45,593 nucleotides of DNA from Branchiostoma floridae (GCF_000003815.2 NC_049988.1:8901111-8946703), one strand, 5' to 3'; positions 32,554-43,442 are shown, counted from the stretch's first letter. Notes: generated by a model from the letters alone, not told the origin. Translations and numbers: made by a program.

Positions 32554-35500
32554 CTGAAACATAATGATATAAATGACATAAATGATATGCTAGATTTAAA
32601 AGAAAGCTCAATATTTAAAATACAGCTATGTAAATCGAATTAAGATGATTAACCATATTCATTTTGATAGTCAATTTTCATTTTTACTTCAATTCATTCA
32701 TGGGGGTGTCAGTTCTTCACTGTAAATAATACAAAACCCAATGTTTTCTTGAATATAAATGTTATGATTCTGGCCACATAAAGTTTGTACTTCCAATGAA
32801 CATACCAAGAGTGTCTTCAGGGTGATCGTCTCCCATCAAATGTTGCTCGGTGGTTGGAGAAAAAGTGTTGTTTGAGTAGCAAGGTGGCTTCTTCATGACC
32901 TGTTGTATCTCCTCCACAGAGCAGCCATTCAGAAACATCTCATATGGAAGTAGATTCCTAGAAAAGAAAGCAGCAGTTATCAGTGACCAACAAAATCAAA
33001 GTCTCATACCTGTGTGGAATATTTAGAGCTTAATGAATGTTTAGTTACTTTCATTGTTACTTGCTGATTCTGAGTATACATGATTTCCTGCCTTCCTGTA
33101 GGACTTTGGACCTACTTTGGACCTGTTGAATCTGGACAAAACTAGTGTTTCAATCCTGCAAGTCACAAGTTACAGCATTGTTCCTATTGTGATATCCTGA
33201 GCTTCCAAATGAATAGAATGGAATTAACTGATGATAAAACTGCTAAAACACAAAGCATGCAAACCCTGCACAAAAGAGAAAAACCCTTGTCATTACATAA
33301 GCTTCCAACATCCCAGACCAAAAATTATGAATCAACGGATGGCATCAAAACAACTTTCAGCACTAAGGACAGCAACCAAGTCAGCATTATTTCCTTCTTT
33401 TTACCTAAATATGGGTTGCTTTGTATTTATTTAGGACCACTTTTGGACATAATTCAAATATGACAATATAACTGGCAAAACCAAATGAGGCTATAGATGC
33501 AAATGAACACCAGTATTTTCATGGAGTGGTAGTAACCACCCTGAAGTCAATTTAAGACATCTTATAGGTTGGTCTCAAAAGGAAAGAAGTCAGTTGTTCA
33601 AATGAAAGCGTAACTGTGTTGGTAGAATGCATAGTTGTAAAATCTAAGCTTTGTTCCACTGTAAATTTCAGCTGCTAAAGTCATTTCCCGACTTCCAGGA
33701 TGTCACTGAAGCAAATCAGACATCTAAAGAAGGTCGACAAGTTTGACTGAAATTTATAGCGAGTTCCTTTCTGTGCGTTGGAACAAAGCTTAAACTTTAC
33801 AAGTAAAGTCAGTTGTTTTGCACATAGCTAAAAAGCTAACCTTTCATAGTACTTCTTTGCTGCCTGTCCTCCATGAGAACTCATGCTGCATTTGGTTAGT
33901 AACCTGTAGATTCCTGCCCATCCTCCTGCCTTGCCTCTCTTGGACAGCTGACGTCAAGACAAAGACAGCAACATGTATACACTACAGATTATCCTTCTTA
34001 TCATGTCACCTAATAGATTTTAGTTTATATCCATTATGGAGGCAAGTCTTTTGCAGTCCTGTAAATACAAAACTTTACCTACGGAAAATCTAATAAAATC
34101 ATGACTCAGAATATACCCTCATACTTAATTTTTTTTTCAGTTAGCCTGTACTGTGCACAAACTAACAACTGTACATAAAACTGTAAACTCAGAGTTTTCA
34201 TGGCAGAGGTAGCTAATCTACCCATATGTCTAACAAGAGGCTTTTCATGAGGGTAAATGTGAGTGTATAACCTCAAGTCAACCACACCCACTTACGCCAC
34301 ATGTTCATAAAAGTCTCTGGAGCAGCATGTTTCCCATTAAAAACTTTTTTAAAGAGGCTTTTCATGAAGGAAAGTGGGATTGGACAACCTCAGGCCAACC
34401 CTAAACACTTATGCCACATTTTATGAAATGTCACTGGAGCAGGATGTTTACCATTACAAACTTACAAAGGAGTCCCAAACTATAGAAGAGAGTGTACCAA
34501 TGAAAACACAATCAGCAAACTTTTTGCATAATTTCACTTGCGGTGAAATATGCAACATGTGTTTGTATAACAATATAACACTCACTAAACCCATGCAGAC
34601 CCCTCCCATGTATTTCTGACGTATAGACACTTCCTTCATCGTGCATTTTTTTTCGGCATAAATGAGGGGCCTTGTCACATAGGCTGACACTACTTGATTT
34701 AATTAAAGAGTACTTAGGGAGTTTAGCACAATACTGAATTTTTTTTTCATGTATGTGAAACTAGTGGGTACTTTGTTGTATAATTTGAAGAAGTATGCAT
34801 TTTTTAGTTCCTAAAATTCATCAGCTCTATCAGGAAATAACACTCTCTTGTGTTTAGGACTCCTTTAATTCAAGAGGCTTTTCCTGAGTCGCACACTGAC
34901 CTGGCTGTAACCTCCCTTCTCCATGACAGCTGTGAAGAGTTGGTACAGGCTGACCTTTGACCCGTTCCACACTGGTGGTGAGCTGACATGCTTGCCATGT
35001 GATGTCATGAAAGCACTCACCATCATACTAAAGTCCTTCTCTGTGCATGAGCCAAGATCAGGAGGCTAAAAAAAGAGAAAGAGTATAATTTTACTTCCAT
35101 GCCTCATGTATGGTGCATCTATCTGTAAATGCAGAAATATTCAGAGTGGTTTTACAGTCAAACCTGTATATAGTGGCCATGATATGCAGTCAAACCTGTA
35201 TATAGTGGCCACTTAAGGGACTGGAGAAATGCATTCATTATACACAGGTCGCCACTATAGAGAAAATGCTGAAATGCTGGGACCGAAAATCATATTGCCG
35301 TGGCCGCGTTGGACAGGTGGCCGCTATAGACTATTTCTTAATGTCTATAGGTCAATGGGAAAAATCCAAGGGACCGACAAAAACTGACCGCAGTGGCCAG
35401 ATGGTCGCTATGCAAAGGTGGCCGCTACTACAGGTTTGACTGTATATCATTTTAGACATACATGTAAATACATACATATACCAAACTCACTAGAGCTGAA

Positions 35501-38500
35501 GAAGCAGAACACTGCACCCCAGTGCCTGATGCCTGCATGTTCTTGTGCTTATTGCTGCTCCTGTCAGCATCCTCAGTCTGCCTGTTTGTTGTTGAACCTG
35601 AGCGTTTGATGGTTCCTTTCTTGCCTGTGTTCCTCTTGTCCTTTGATATTTTTTTACAACAATTGGAGTCCACAACTGGGCTGCTCTTGACTCTGTAACC
35701 TGAAATTGTAAAGCCACTCTAATTGATTGAAAAATGAGGGCTGCCTTTACACAAACGCATCAACCTGAAGTAAAGTTTTCGAAAAGACAACATAAGGGTG
35801 TGTAACAAAATCTATTATAAAATTTCATATAATAAGCTAAGAAGGAAAAAAACTGTTAATATGAACAATTTGTATAAATACACGTAACAAAACTGCTTAG
35901 ATATTTTGCTGTGTGAAACAACAACAGTGGATTTACCTTTTGAGCTGTCCTCATCTGAATCACCCCTAGTCCTCGGTGACCACAGAAACTGGCATTTTTG
36001 TAGTCTCTGCTTGTTTGTAAGGCTCATCAGATGGTCGGCTTCCTTGATAGCAGTGTTCAAATTCTTCTGTTGCAGAGCTGAGCTTGTTTTGGGGGCTATC
36101 ACGCGGGGATACCTTCTTCCTTTCTTCTTTGTCCTTGACTTTGCAACCTGTATAACATAGTTATCATATCTCACATAAAAACATTAGAAAGATAGTTGTA
36201 TAGCTCTTCCAGACCACTTTTATCAGCACTTCAAAAACATTCTTCTTATCTACTCCTTTACCAATCTTTTCCAAAAATAAACTGAAAGATATCTTTCAAA
36301 TTTGAAATGCAAGGACACCTTTACCATGAATCTTAAACATTTGGTACTGATCCTGAATTGTCAAGGCATCTTTCTTATCCACCAACAATGGTGAAAGGAT
36401 GGTCCAACCTGGGCCAACCTATGTAATTGGATATAAATGAGCTGAATTTCACATTTTGTCTTGACCTATTCTAATAGAAACAACAGTCCATGCAAGATAC
36501 AAACAGTGAAGACTCCTTTAGTCTTGTATAGAACAATGGTACGCCCCTGCTTGCTCGGTGAGATTGCCCAGTTGTAATCGTCACCTGAGCCAGACAGAGC
36601 GTTGACAGAGCACGCTTTTCTCCCTGGGTTTAAGATTAACTGTGTTAATGAATGAAGAATGAATGAAGACCTTTATTGCACATTTTTGCCCCACTGGGCT
36701 AAGTACAAGTCAGATGGTAAGAATCATATATATACAATCATACACATCTATAAATGCAGATATGCGTCTAATCTATTCTATTACATTCAACTTTCTCTCG
36801 CTTCTTGGTAATTGCATAAATGTAGCTAGCTGTATGGTTGGTTAGAGTTGGTTTATCAAAAGCTGTCAGGAATATAAATTTCTCTTTACTATAATGAAAA
36901 GTCAAACCTGTGCAATATTTGTTGTAGCATCTGTCTTGCTGTACACCTCGACCCTATTGTAGGTGCACCAGCTGTGAGAGTGTTTAGGGCCCAGAAACTC
37001 CACATGGTACCAGGTGACGTCCCCGTCTTCATCCACCTCGGTGTGCTCACCACTCTCTGGGTCTGGGGACAGTACAGCTGGCCACCTGGGAAAACAAAAC
37101 GGAATAAGTTCTCAATTCAATTCTTTATTAATATTCAACATAGCAGACATACACACCAGGAGATGGCAGCCTGAATAGCATTTTTTAAACATAATACATA
37201 AATAAGATTCACACCCTAAACATGACAGGCACCCATCAATTCATACTGGAGTCTACAGTCTGATTGTACAGTTTGATTTGTAAATCCCCAAACATTAGTG
37301 GGGTTGCGTGGCATAACAGAAGGAACCCAAAATGGTTCGAATCGGTTAACATGCCACTAATCTTGTGCCCTTGAGAAAGGAACTTAACCTGACTTTCCAC
37401 ACAAGCTTCAGCTTCCCTCGCATTAAACATTTAATGGATGTCCCATGGTTCATGGTCATACCTCGAGCATGTTAAAGAACCCATCATATTCATCAAAAAT
37501 ACTAGGGGTCCTTCAAAGTGTGAGTAGATCAAAGCCCACAGTCCTAAGGGTTTTCGGAAAAACCTGTCCAGTCCGGAATGCGGAAAACCCTGTCCAGTCT
37601 GAAAAGAGGGTCTGCATGGGGGTATACGTTGTAAGCTACTAAGTACTAGTATACAACAACATTTCTTTAATATGGCTAAGCACCTTCAAAACTTACCTGG
37701 CAAAGCCATCTAGACGTGCCCAGACAAGACTTCCCACGGCAATCTCACTTAGCACATACCGCAGCCCGTACTTCCGTGCTTTCCTCTCATCATGGGTTTC
37801 CTCCAAATCAGTACAGCTGTGGAGAGAGACCAAAAGCCACCTTTATACATGATTTGACTATTTCTACCATTCAGGAAAAGAAACCACTCCACTACATGTA
37901 TATAATTCACACAATCATATAGATACAACAAAATATACAGCTTCAATCATTTATACAATCCCCACTATAAATCTTTTTCTCAGTCACAAAACAAAATATT
38001 AGTATTATTACTATTATTTAGAGGCCAATATAATTCTAAACTGGTGCCAAATTTGGTACTTAGATTTTTGATGATGCAGATATCTGCCATTTGAATTTAA
38101 ACCATAAACCTGATCTAAAGATGATCCTAACTTGTTATGTTTAGAATCAGTATTCAGACTACACAGCCAGTCCTTGTCTGCATACTCAGCTGCCACCTGC
38201 TTTGTAACCCTCCTCCATTTGGAGCATTTGTCACATTGTATCCATGCCTCATCTTCCAGCTGAAGAGGAAATAGAGCAGCAAAATATGTTATCATCCTTA
38301 TTATGAACATACTAGATTGTCATCATTTTCACAGAAATATTGTTTGACTGCCAAACTTTCCTACACTAGTAAGGAATGATATATACAGTATTTTTTTTGA
38401 CTTTGATTGATTTGTGGGAATTAGAGCAATATCGGATTCCAGACAAGTGGGGTTTCACATCATCTTTCAAAACAGAGGAAAACAAAAAGCCCATTTTTTT

Positions 38501-39541
38501 GGCATTGTAAGGTCTGTAATTTCAAGAGTAGCATTCTGTTAATCATGATGCAATGTCAAAAACTACATACATATTGCTATCCTTTGCCATCAATCATAAT
38601 TTTTTGCATCGCATTCTCAGCACTATTTATGAGCAGCTAAAAAGCACAATATTTCAGTGGTGAGTCAGTTCTACTCAAAACAGAGAGGTACCTGAATTCT
38701 TGTCTCTTCTTTCAGTGAATCATCTGACTGATTCTCCTGCTCATGTGAACTGTCTGACTCTTCATCAGCATTTTCCTCTGTACCTGCTTTTTGCCTCCTA
38801 CTGTCCTCACAGTAAACAGGTCCTGACCAACATAAGAACATCGAATTAAGAAGGAATCAACTGATTTATGAGACTGTTTGACTGAGCTGACAACTTTTTT
38901 CATGTAACCCCTGGCAATATAATCTGGTAATTTTTTACTCAGAGTCTCTGTCCAAAATCCCATTCACCGATTTTTTCAGGTCCAATTTTTTTGGGAGACC
39001 AGTCCAACAAGAAAAAAATGGTTTTGTGCTGGTACATTGTAATGTTATCATAATTAGCAAAATGGGATAAATGAGAAAGCTTGCCTTTCGAATCCACATT
39101 TATAAGTGACATAACTTTTTTTTTTTTTACTCAATGGTCACCACGTAACAAGGCCATGAAGGCCACTCAAGGTTACGGGTTACATGATTGGAACTGTAAC
39201 AGCAACTCTTCGCCCTAGGTCAGAAACATCATGATTGAGACCAGCCCAATTGCTCACTATGAGTGAGGACTAACTGAACCAATAGGCGAAGCAGGGGTTA
39301 CGAGGGCTGCTCGGGAGATTCCCAACCCCTATTTTGGCCGGAATGGTTTGATCCGCTCGGGTGGATGTTCGCACATGTGGCGAGTTCTTTAACGTGCTTG
39401 GGGTGTTGCTCTTTGTTTATAATTAGTAAAATGCTTGCTAAGCCTCATTCATAAAGCTGTTTTACCTTTGGACCTGAGAGTTATACTTTGACTCCTCAGC
39501 TGAGCGAAGATCTCTTCTGTCCACTCCTTGATCTGTGGCAT
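31209..39541 (-). CDS. ZCWPW1: ZCWPW1/2-like CW-PWWP histone reader with ARID-like region (complete, 13 exons)
   Basis: Exons on the - strand: 39541-39466, 38822-38692, 38259-38132, 37816-37697, 37085-36908, 36147-35937, 35699-35491, 35065-34901, 33947-33841, 32957-32806, 32553-32458, 31878-31735 and 31330-31209. They sum to 1,839 bases, exactly 612 codons plus TAG, and every junction is GT-AG with matching phase. Start: ATG at 39541 in ACCGCCATGC, a good Kozak context, giving MPQIKEWTEEIFAQLRS. Order: acidic region (27-69), zf-CW (about 70-118), PWWP (about 137-211), Lys/Ser-rich linker (212-351), ARID-like (about 360-450), acidic tail (451-612). In vertebrates ZCWPW1 reads H3K4me3 (CW) and H3K36me3 (PWWP) at PRDM9-marked meiotic sites; nuclear location and that role are inferred here. 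Human ZCWPW1 is of similar length. An upstream non-coding exon may exist (a GTAAGT donor on this strand near 40376). Confidence 0.88.
31474..31665. mobile_element. MITE-like foldback element (about 190 bp)
   Basis: Terminal inverted repeats: TAGGGGTGGGTACCGGTAC at the left and its near-perfect complement GTACCGGTACCCAGCCCTA at the right (one mismatch), with GTACCG-rich palindromic interior. GTGAGGA occurs at 31459-31465 and again at 31666-31672, which could be an imperfectly placed 8-bp target duplication as for hAT elements. It sits in the last intron of the ZCWPW1-like gene. Confidence 0.75.
32806..35065 (-). CDS. ZCWPW1: ARID-like region of the ZCWPW1-like gene
   Basis: Exons 35065-34901, 33947-33841 and the start of 32957-32806. 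The spliced protein shows the ARID order: F-x4-AFMTSHGKH, P-x-WNGSKVSLYQLF, VMEKGGYSQ, W-x2-IYRLL, AAKKYYERNLLPYE. LYxLF, GGY, W..I and the closing Y...LLPYE are the hallmark positions of ARID/BRIGHT DNA-binding domains. I do not recall ARID being annotated in vertebrate ZCWPW1, so this may be an unrecognised or lineage-specific part. The exon continues with SVEEIQQVMKKPPCYS, outside ARID. Confidence 0.75.
33633..33804. mobile_element. Foldback element with 26-bp inverted ends
   Basis: The left end AGTTGTAAAATCTAAGCTTT (continuing GTTCCA) pairs with the right end TGGAACAAAGCTTAAACTTT (continuing ACAAGT) with few mismatches. Inner arms TAAATTTCAG and CTGAAATTTA also pair. No coding capacity; intronic in the ZCWPW1-like gene. 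Confidence 0.65.
34235..34468. repeat. Imperfect 117-bp tandem duplication (intronic)
   Basis: Two diverged copies begin AAGAGGCTTTTCATGA at 34235 and 34352 and share GCCACAT, CTGGAGCAG and CCATTA blocks. A third fragment (AAGAGGCTTTTCCTGAG) appears at about 34872, next to the ARID exon donor. Confidence 0.7.
35153..35444. mobile_element. Tc1/mariner- or pogo-like MITE (TA target)
   Basis: The ends CAGTCAAACCTGTA at the left and TACAGGTTTGACTG at the right form inverted repeats and are flanked by TA. The left arm is present twice (35155 and 35189). The interior has GTGGCCACT / GGTGGCCGCTA inverted segments. Immediately to its left (35122-35152) is a fragment of the element type seen at 18141. 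Confidence 0.75.
36908..37816 (-). CDS. ZCWPW1: PWWP domain exons of the ZCWPW1-like gene
   Basis: Exons 37816-37697 and 37085-36908. The motif GSLVWARLDGFARWPAVL has the usual V-W-A, then aromatic F150 and W153-P154; the first Trp of the PWWP signature is Arg here. It continues with WYHVEFLGPKHSHSW and NRVEVY, the beta-barrel end. Known PWWP function is binding methylated H3K36 together with DNA. Confidence 0.88.
37290..37630 (+). mobile_element. Degenerate tRNA-derived SINE
   Basis: It contains a tRNA-like stretch (GGGTTGCGTGGCATAACAG, then GGTTCGAATCGGTTAAC resembling a B box), followed by CTTGTGCCCTTGAGAAAGGA, which matches CTTGTGCCCTTGGGAAAGGC in the better-preserved SINE at 42926. It then has GCATGTTAAAGAACCCATC. 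It lies in an intron of the ZCWPW1-like gene, opposite strand. Boundaries are approximate. Confidence 0.6.
38132..38259 (-). CDS. ZCWPW1: zf-CW domain exon of the ZCWPW1-like gene
   Basis: Residues about 70-112: W75, C78, C81, W84, W100 and C102 are present, and C113 is completed by the next exon (HNNC). These give the four Zn-binding Cys and the conserved Trp residues of CW domains; W75/W84-type residues form the methyl-lysine cage in the family. The donor was chosen as AACAA|GTTAGG (phase 2) because it restores NNC; a donor 22 bases further on runs into a stop. Confidence 0.9.
39120..39420. repeat. Interspersed repeat fragment (SINE/LINE-tail-like)
   Basis: GC-richer than its surroundings; ends with GAGTTCTTTAACGTGCTTGG, whose complement GCACGTTAAAGAACTC resembles the GCATGTTAAAGAACCC motif of the SINE at 37290 in the opposite orientation. 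No coding capacity. Intronic, between the first and second coding exons of the ZCWPW1-like gene. Confidence 0.5.
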
Positions 39542-39938
39542 GGCGGTATCTGTCTACACCTCTCTGTACACCTCGGTCCACCTTCCCTAAGTTTATATCT
39601 TATTTGTGTGGGAGTGGGAAATCTCAGTTAGTCACAGCAACATTCTTCCAATAGTACAAAAACTTAGGTACGGGGTCCAAACCTACACCACTTACTCTCT
39701 GCCCTACGATCAATCTTCCACACAAAATCCTGACCACCACATGTCCAAAATCAAAATATCGGAAGTTCCAAGTTGCAGTATCATAACATGTCGCTAGGAG
39801 GCTCAAACTCTAATCAGATCATGTCAATGTCTCATCATGACCAACCCACATGCCAAATAAATGTGTCCATATAAACAAACTACATAACAAGATGGCCCTA
39901 AGTTTGCTTTTTTTATAAATCCTACTTTTGTATGCATG

Positions 39939-40223
39939 TCACTGACCTGCAGTGGCGCCCTCTCTCCGAAAGGAGGAGGAACGCCAGCCTCACCTTTTTC
40001 TATAAAGTAGTTAATAATAATATTAATATAGATGCCAGTAATATTCTCAAGCCTGCCAAAGGGCGCACCCAGGGTAGTCACGACTACAAATTCCAACCCA
40101 TATTCGCACGTACAGACATTTACAAAAACTCATTTTTTCCGCGCACAATTCCCGAGTTGAATACCCTGCCCGCCCTAACCCGGGAGCCTCAGCTATTTGG
40201 GGGAACCCCTATGCAGATGCAGA
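39939..40223 (+). pseudogene. 5'-truncated non-LTR retrotransposon (LINE) reverse-transcriptase C-terminus
   Basis: The open frame reads DLQWRPLSERRRNASLTFFY, then SHDYKFQPIFARTDIYKNS, FFPRTIPELNTLP. These blocks (L.ERR...L..FYK.VN, ..R..RTDIYK.SFFPRTI..WN.LP) are typical of the extreme C-terminus of LINE ORF2 proteins. The element is bounded by a perfect 16-bp direct repeat TACTTTTGTATGCATG at 39923-39938 and 40224-40239, a target-site duplication. Only about 285 bp remain, so it arrived truncated. The 3' end carries a short ATGCAG repeat. Confidence 0.82.
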
Positions 40224-40244
40224 TACTTTTGTATGCATGATATA

Positions 40245-42049
40245 AAATACACTCACACACACACACACACACACATATATATGTATACACTACAAAAAAA
40301 ACATAAGTTTCTTGTTGAAGGTGAGAAAAAGGAGGAAAGAGGTTGAAATTCAAACATTCCAACAATTCAACTTACCCGGTAGCTACAAGAATTTATGACT
40401 GTCTCAAATCCCCTAACAGCAACCAAACCTGGATTTAGGATATTACATGCAAGTCAGACTTCCCTGTAGTGCCGTACAGGTATTATGATACGTAGATATT
40501 CATACATCAAAAGCACACATTTGTGTCTCACTGTCATCAGGCGATCTTCTTCACAACTGCCGCCAAAAACCTGACCTTTGACCGGAACATTCCAAAGGGA
40601 TGGGTGACATACAAAATGTCTTCTTGCCTCATTTCAAAATACCATTTATCAATTCTAAGGTTTGACAGCGTGGTGAAATCCTCCAATATCTGTAACGTTA
40701 TAACATTCCAAACATTTACCTCTCTACACCTTACTCGGACTTGTCGAGTAGAAAAGTAGGAGACTGTCGGCACATTTTTAACACAATCACGGTATCAAAT
40801 GCTTGGAAACACCAACATAAATGTAAGATTCTGTCATTCAAGAGTGGCTGAAGGATGTTATTAAGACAATGCTTGTGTGGATGATAACAACATGACGTAA
40901 AAATAACACTAGATAAGGACATTAAAGTAACTTTTACCTCAGAATATTTATACATCCGTCTTACAGACGCGTTAGACGAACGACACTTTTCATGACTTCG
41001 ATCCCATCAGACCTTGCGCCAATTCAGTGTTTTCTGATCCAAATATTGTCGCTGTATGTTAGCCGAGTCTCCTATGACGAACTGATTTGTGTGGGAGACC
41101 AGACTATCTAATACTTCACTGAGGGGCTAAGTCACTGGAAAACAATATAACAAAAAAGTCTAGAATTTTTTGGAAGGAATCAAATTTCGTCAATTCCAAC
41201 GAACTGTCTCTCCTTAATTTCCTCCTTCCGTTTCACATTTGTTTTCATCATGGTAGTTTTAGCCGTATTCGTCAAGTCAGTTTCCCTTCTTTGACTATGA
41301 AACGCCTGTGTTTAAGTGCATGACATGCACGATATAATCCACCAGGGTTTTACCTCGAACTCAACAAAGAAGTCATCCCATCAGAGGACAATACGATCAC
41401 AAGTTGAGGAAAATTGAGGAGTCTCGCCTCGTTGAGAGATGGTTGTAAAGATCTGATACAAGTGGCTCCTTTTAGCTCTCTTGCAAAAGGAGAAGCCTGG
41501 TTCTATGTCAAAAATTCTTACTTTGTCAAAAGTGACTCTACGTGTATATGTTGTTAGGTAACGTTATATGTACAGTAATAACGTTAACGTTATATATAAC
41601 GTTAGCAGTTGCGCATGCTTGTGATGTGAGCTGCAGTATCCAATGGTGCTGCTTACATAATAATATCGCTTGAGCACGGCATCACTGTACATTTTATTTT
41701 GCATGTATGAAAAGAAAGTATTTTTTGGCGGCACAGTTATTGTTAGCATTGACTATTCTCCAAGCAGAGAATTGGTCGCGGGTTATGTAGCAGTGGTCGG
41801 GATTTTTACTGGCAGACTCCCAAACAAACAAAAAACGACCATTACTACCCAGCGACCAACCTCTGATCAACGGATTATTGCGGACTGTATTTACTAATTA
41901 CTCAAAATTGCGATTATCATATAAGATGGTGAAAAAGATTAAGACTGTTTGACATTTCTTAGCAAGACAGATATACATTAGATTATATATGCAATACACA
42001 CATGTTGGAAAAATAAAAAGTCAGTATCTAATTAATCCTAAGGTATTTT
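40245..42049. other. Region upstream of the ZCWPW1-like gene, no supported gene
   Basis: No convincing exon. A GTAAGT donor on the - strand near 40376 could belong to a 5'UTR exon of the ZCWPW1-like gene. A - strand ORF of 78 codons (40537-40773) has a protein-like composition (LSNLRIDKWYFEMRQ, YVTHPFGMFRSK) but no family I recognise and no splice support, and the opposite strand is also open. A nested palindrome of AACGTTA units lies at 41576-41606. Confidence 0.55.
40255..40280. repeat. (CA)n/(TA)n microsatellite
   Basis: ACACACACACAC followed by ATATATAT, just right of the LINE insertion. Confidence 0.95.
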
Positions 42050-42925
42050 CATCCCCCTACCCGGTGCCGTGACCAGCGGTGTTCCAAAAAAAGGAGCTAG
42101 CGGTTGCGCCTAAACAGAGCCCATATGCTCAAGAATATCTCGAGAAGGAATTATCACAACATTTTGCGGTTTGCATCTTTCGATTCCTTGCTAAGGTACC
42201 TTTCCAACCATACCAAGCTTGCACGGCCGGAACTTGAAGCCCAAGCTACAATAGCGTCCTTAAGTCATCCCCCTACCCGGTGCCGTGAAAAGCGGTGTTC
42301 CAAAAAAGGAGCTAGCGGTTGCGCCTAAATAGAGCCCATATGCTCAAGAATATCTCGAGAAGGAAGTATCACAACATTTTGCGGTTTGCATCTTTCGATT
42401 CCTTACTAAGATACCTTTCCAACCATACCAATCTTGCACGGCCGGAACTTGACGCCCAAGCTACAATCGCGTCCTTAAGTCATCCCCCTACCCGGTGCCG
42501 TGACCAGCGGTGTTCCAAAAAAAGGAGCTAGCGGTTGCGCCTAAATAGAGCCCATATGCTCAAAAATATCTCGAGAAGGAAGTATCACAACATTTTGCGG
42601 TTTGCATCTTTCGATTCCTTGCTAAGGTACCTTTCCAACCATACCAAGCTTGCATGGCCGGAACTTGAAGCCCAAGCTTCAATCGCGTCCTTAAGTCATC
42701 CCCCTACCCGGTGCCGTGAAAAGCGGTGTTCCAAAAAAGGAGCTAGCGGTTGCGCCTAAATAGAGCCCATATGCTCAAGAATATCTCGAGAAGGAAGTAT
42801 CACAACATTTTGCGGTTTGCATCTTTCGATTCCTTGCTAAGGTACCTTTCCAACCATACCAAGCTTGCACGGCCGGAACTTGACGCCCAAGCAACAATCG
42901 CGTCCTTAAGTCATCCCCCTACCCG

Positions 42926-43442
42926 GGCCGCGTGGCACGATCGGGAGCGCGTTGGTCTCAGGCCCGAGAGGTCCCGGGTTCAAATCCGCTTGCCGTGTCA
43001 CCGATCTTGTGCCCTTGGGAAAGGCACTTTACACGACTTTCCTCACCTAACTCAGGTGTAAATGAGTACATAGCTGCGGCTAGTGGCAGTGACAGGCCTT
43101 TGTTGTGGTGACAGGCCATAGGGGCATGTTCGGGCATGACGCACCCACCATGACACACGAGTCAGGGGTAGTAGGAACCCCTTGCATCCTTGGTCGGAAG
43201 TCCTCCTAGGAGATGGAAACTCCAAATAATAAAACCTGCATCTGCTGGGGCCGTCTTACGTGGCAAAACAGTTCTGTCCCTGTAGGACTTAGTGCGCCAG
43301 TAGACGAGAGGGTGGAGAAGGAAGTGCACACCCTTCCTTCACCTTAAAAAAAAAAAGTCACGTGCAGGCCAGGCGGACTGGTCGTCTAATCAACCTTGTC
43401 TGCCTACCATTGATCTTCGGATACGAAGAAACAGCCATCATC
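42926..43442 (+). mobile_element. tRNA-derived SINE inserted into the satellite
   Basis: The head is tRNA-like with an A-box-like TGGCACGATCGG (42933) and B box GGTTCAAATCC (42977-42987). The body has CCGATCTTGTGCCCTTGGGA, AAGGCACTTTACACGACTTT. An A-run (about 43347) is followed by a CAGGCCAGGCGGACTGGTCG tail ending in CATCATC. ACCCGGGCCG flanks both sides (42921-42930 and 43443-43452), while uninterrupted monomers have ACCCGGTGCCG there, so it looks like an insertion into a monomer. Confidence 0.82.

Noticed and set aside
35490-35717. 75-codon ORF in a second frame over the ZCWPW1-like linker exon
   Set aside because: The flanking exon phases require the frame starting G-Y-R-V-K-S; the other frame does not join its neighbours.
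35815-36174. Full 119-codon - strand ORF as an independent gene
   Set aside because: Only its central part (35937-36147) is an exon of the ZCWPW1-like gene; the remainder is intron read-through.
38110-38131. Alternative donor for the CW exon (GATCAG|GTTTAT)
   Set aside because: Using it gives phase 0 and makes the next exon read CTG TAC TGA, a stop. The donor after 38132 keeps the frame and supplies the fourth CW cysteine.
42926-43005. Possible functional tRNA gene
   Set aside because: A- and B-box-like motifs are present but the cloverleaf is poor and the sequence continues into a SINE body and A-run, so it is a SINE head.
42104-43061. Series of 70-103 codon ORFs, one per satellite monomer
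   Set aside because: They start at TTG rather than ATG, repeat with a 215-216 bp period that is not a multiple of three, and have no domain. They are a by-product of the satellite.
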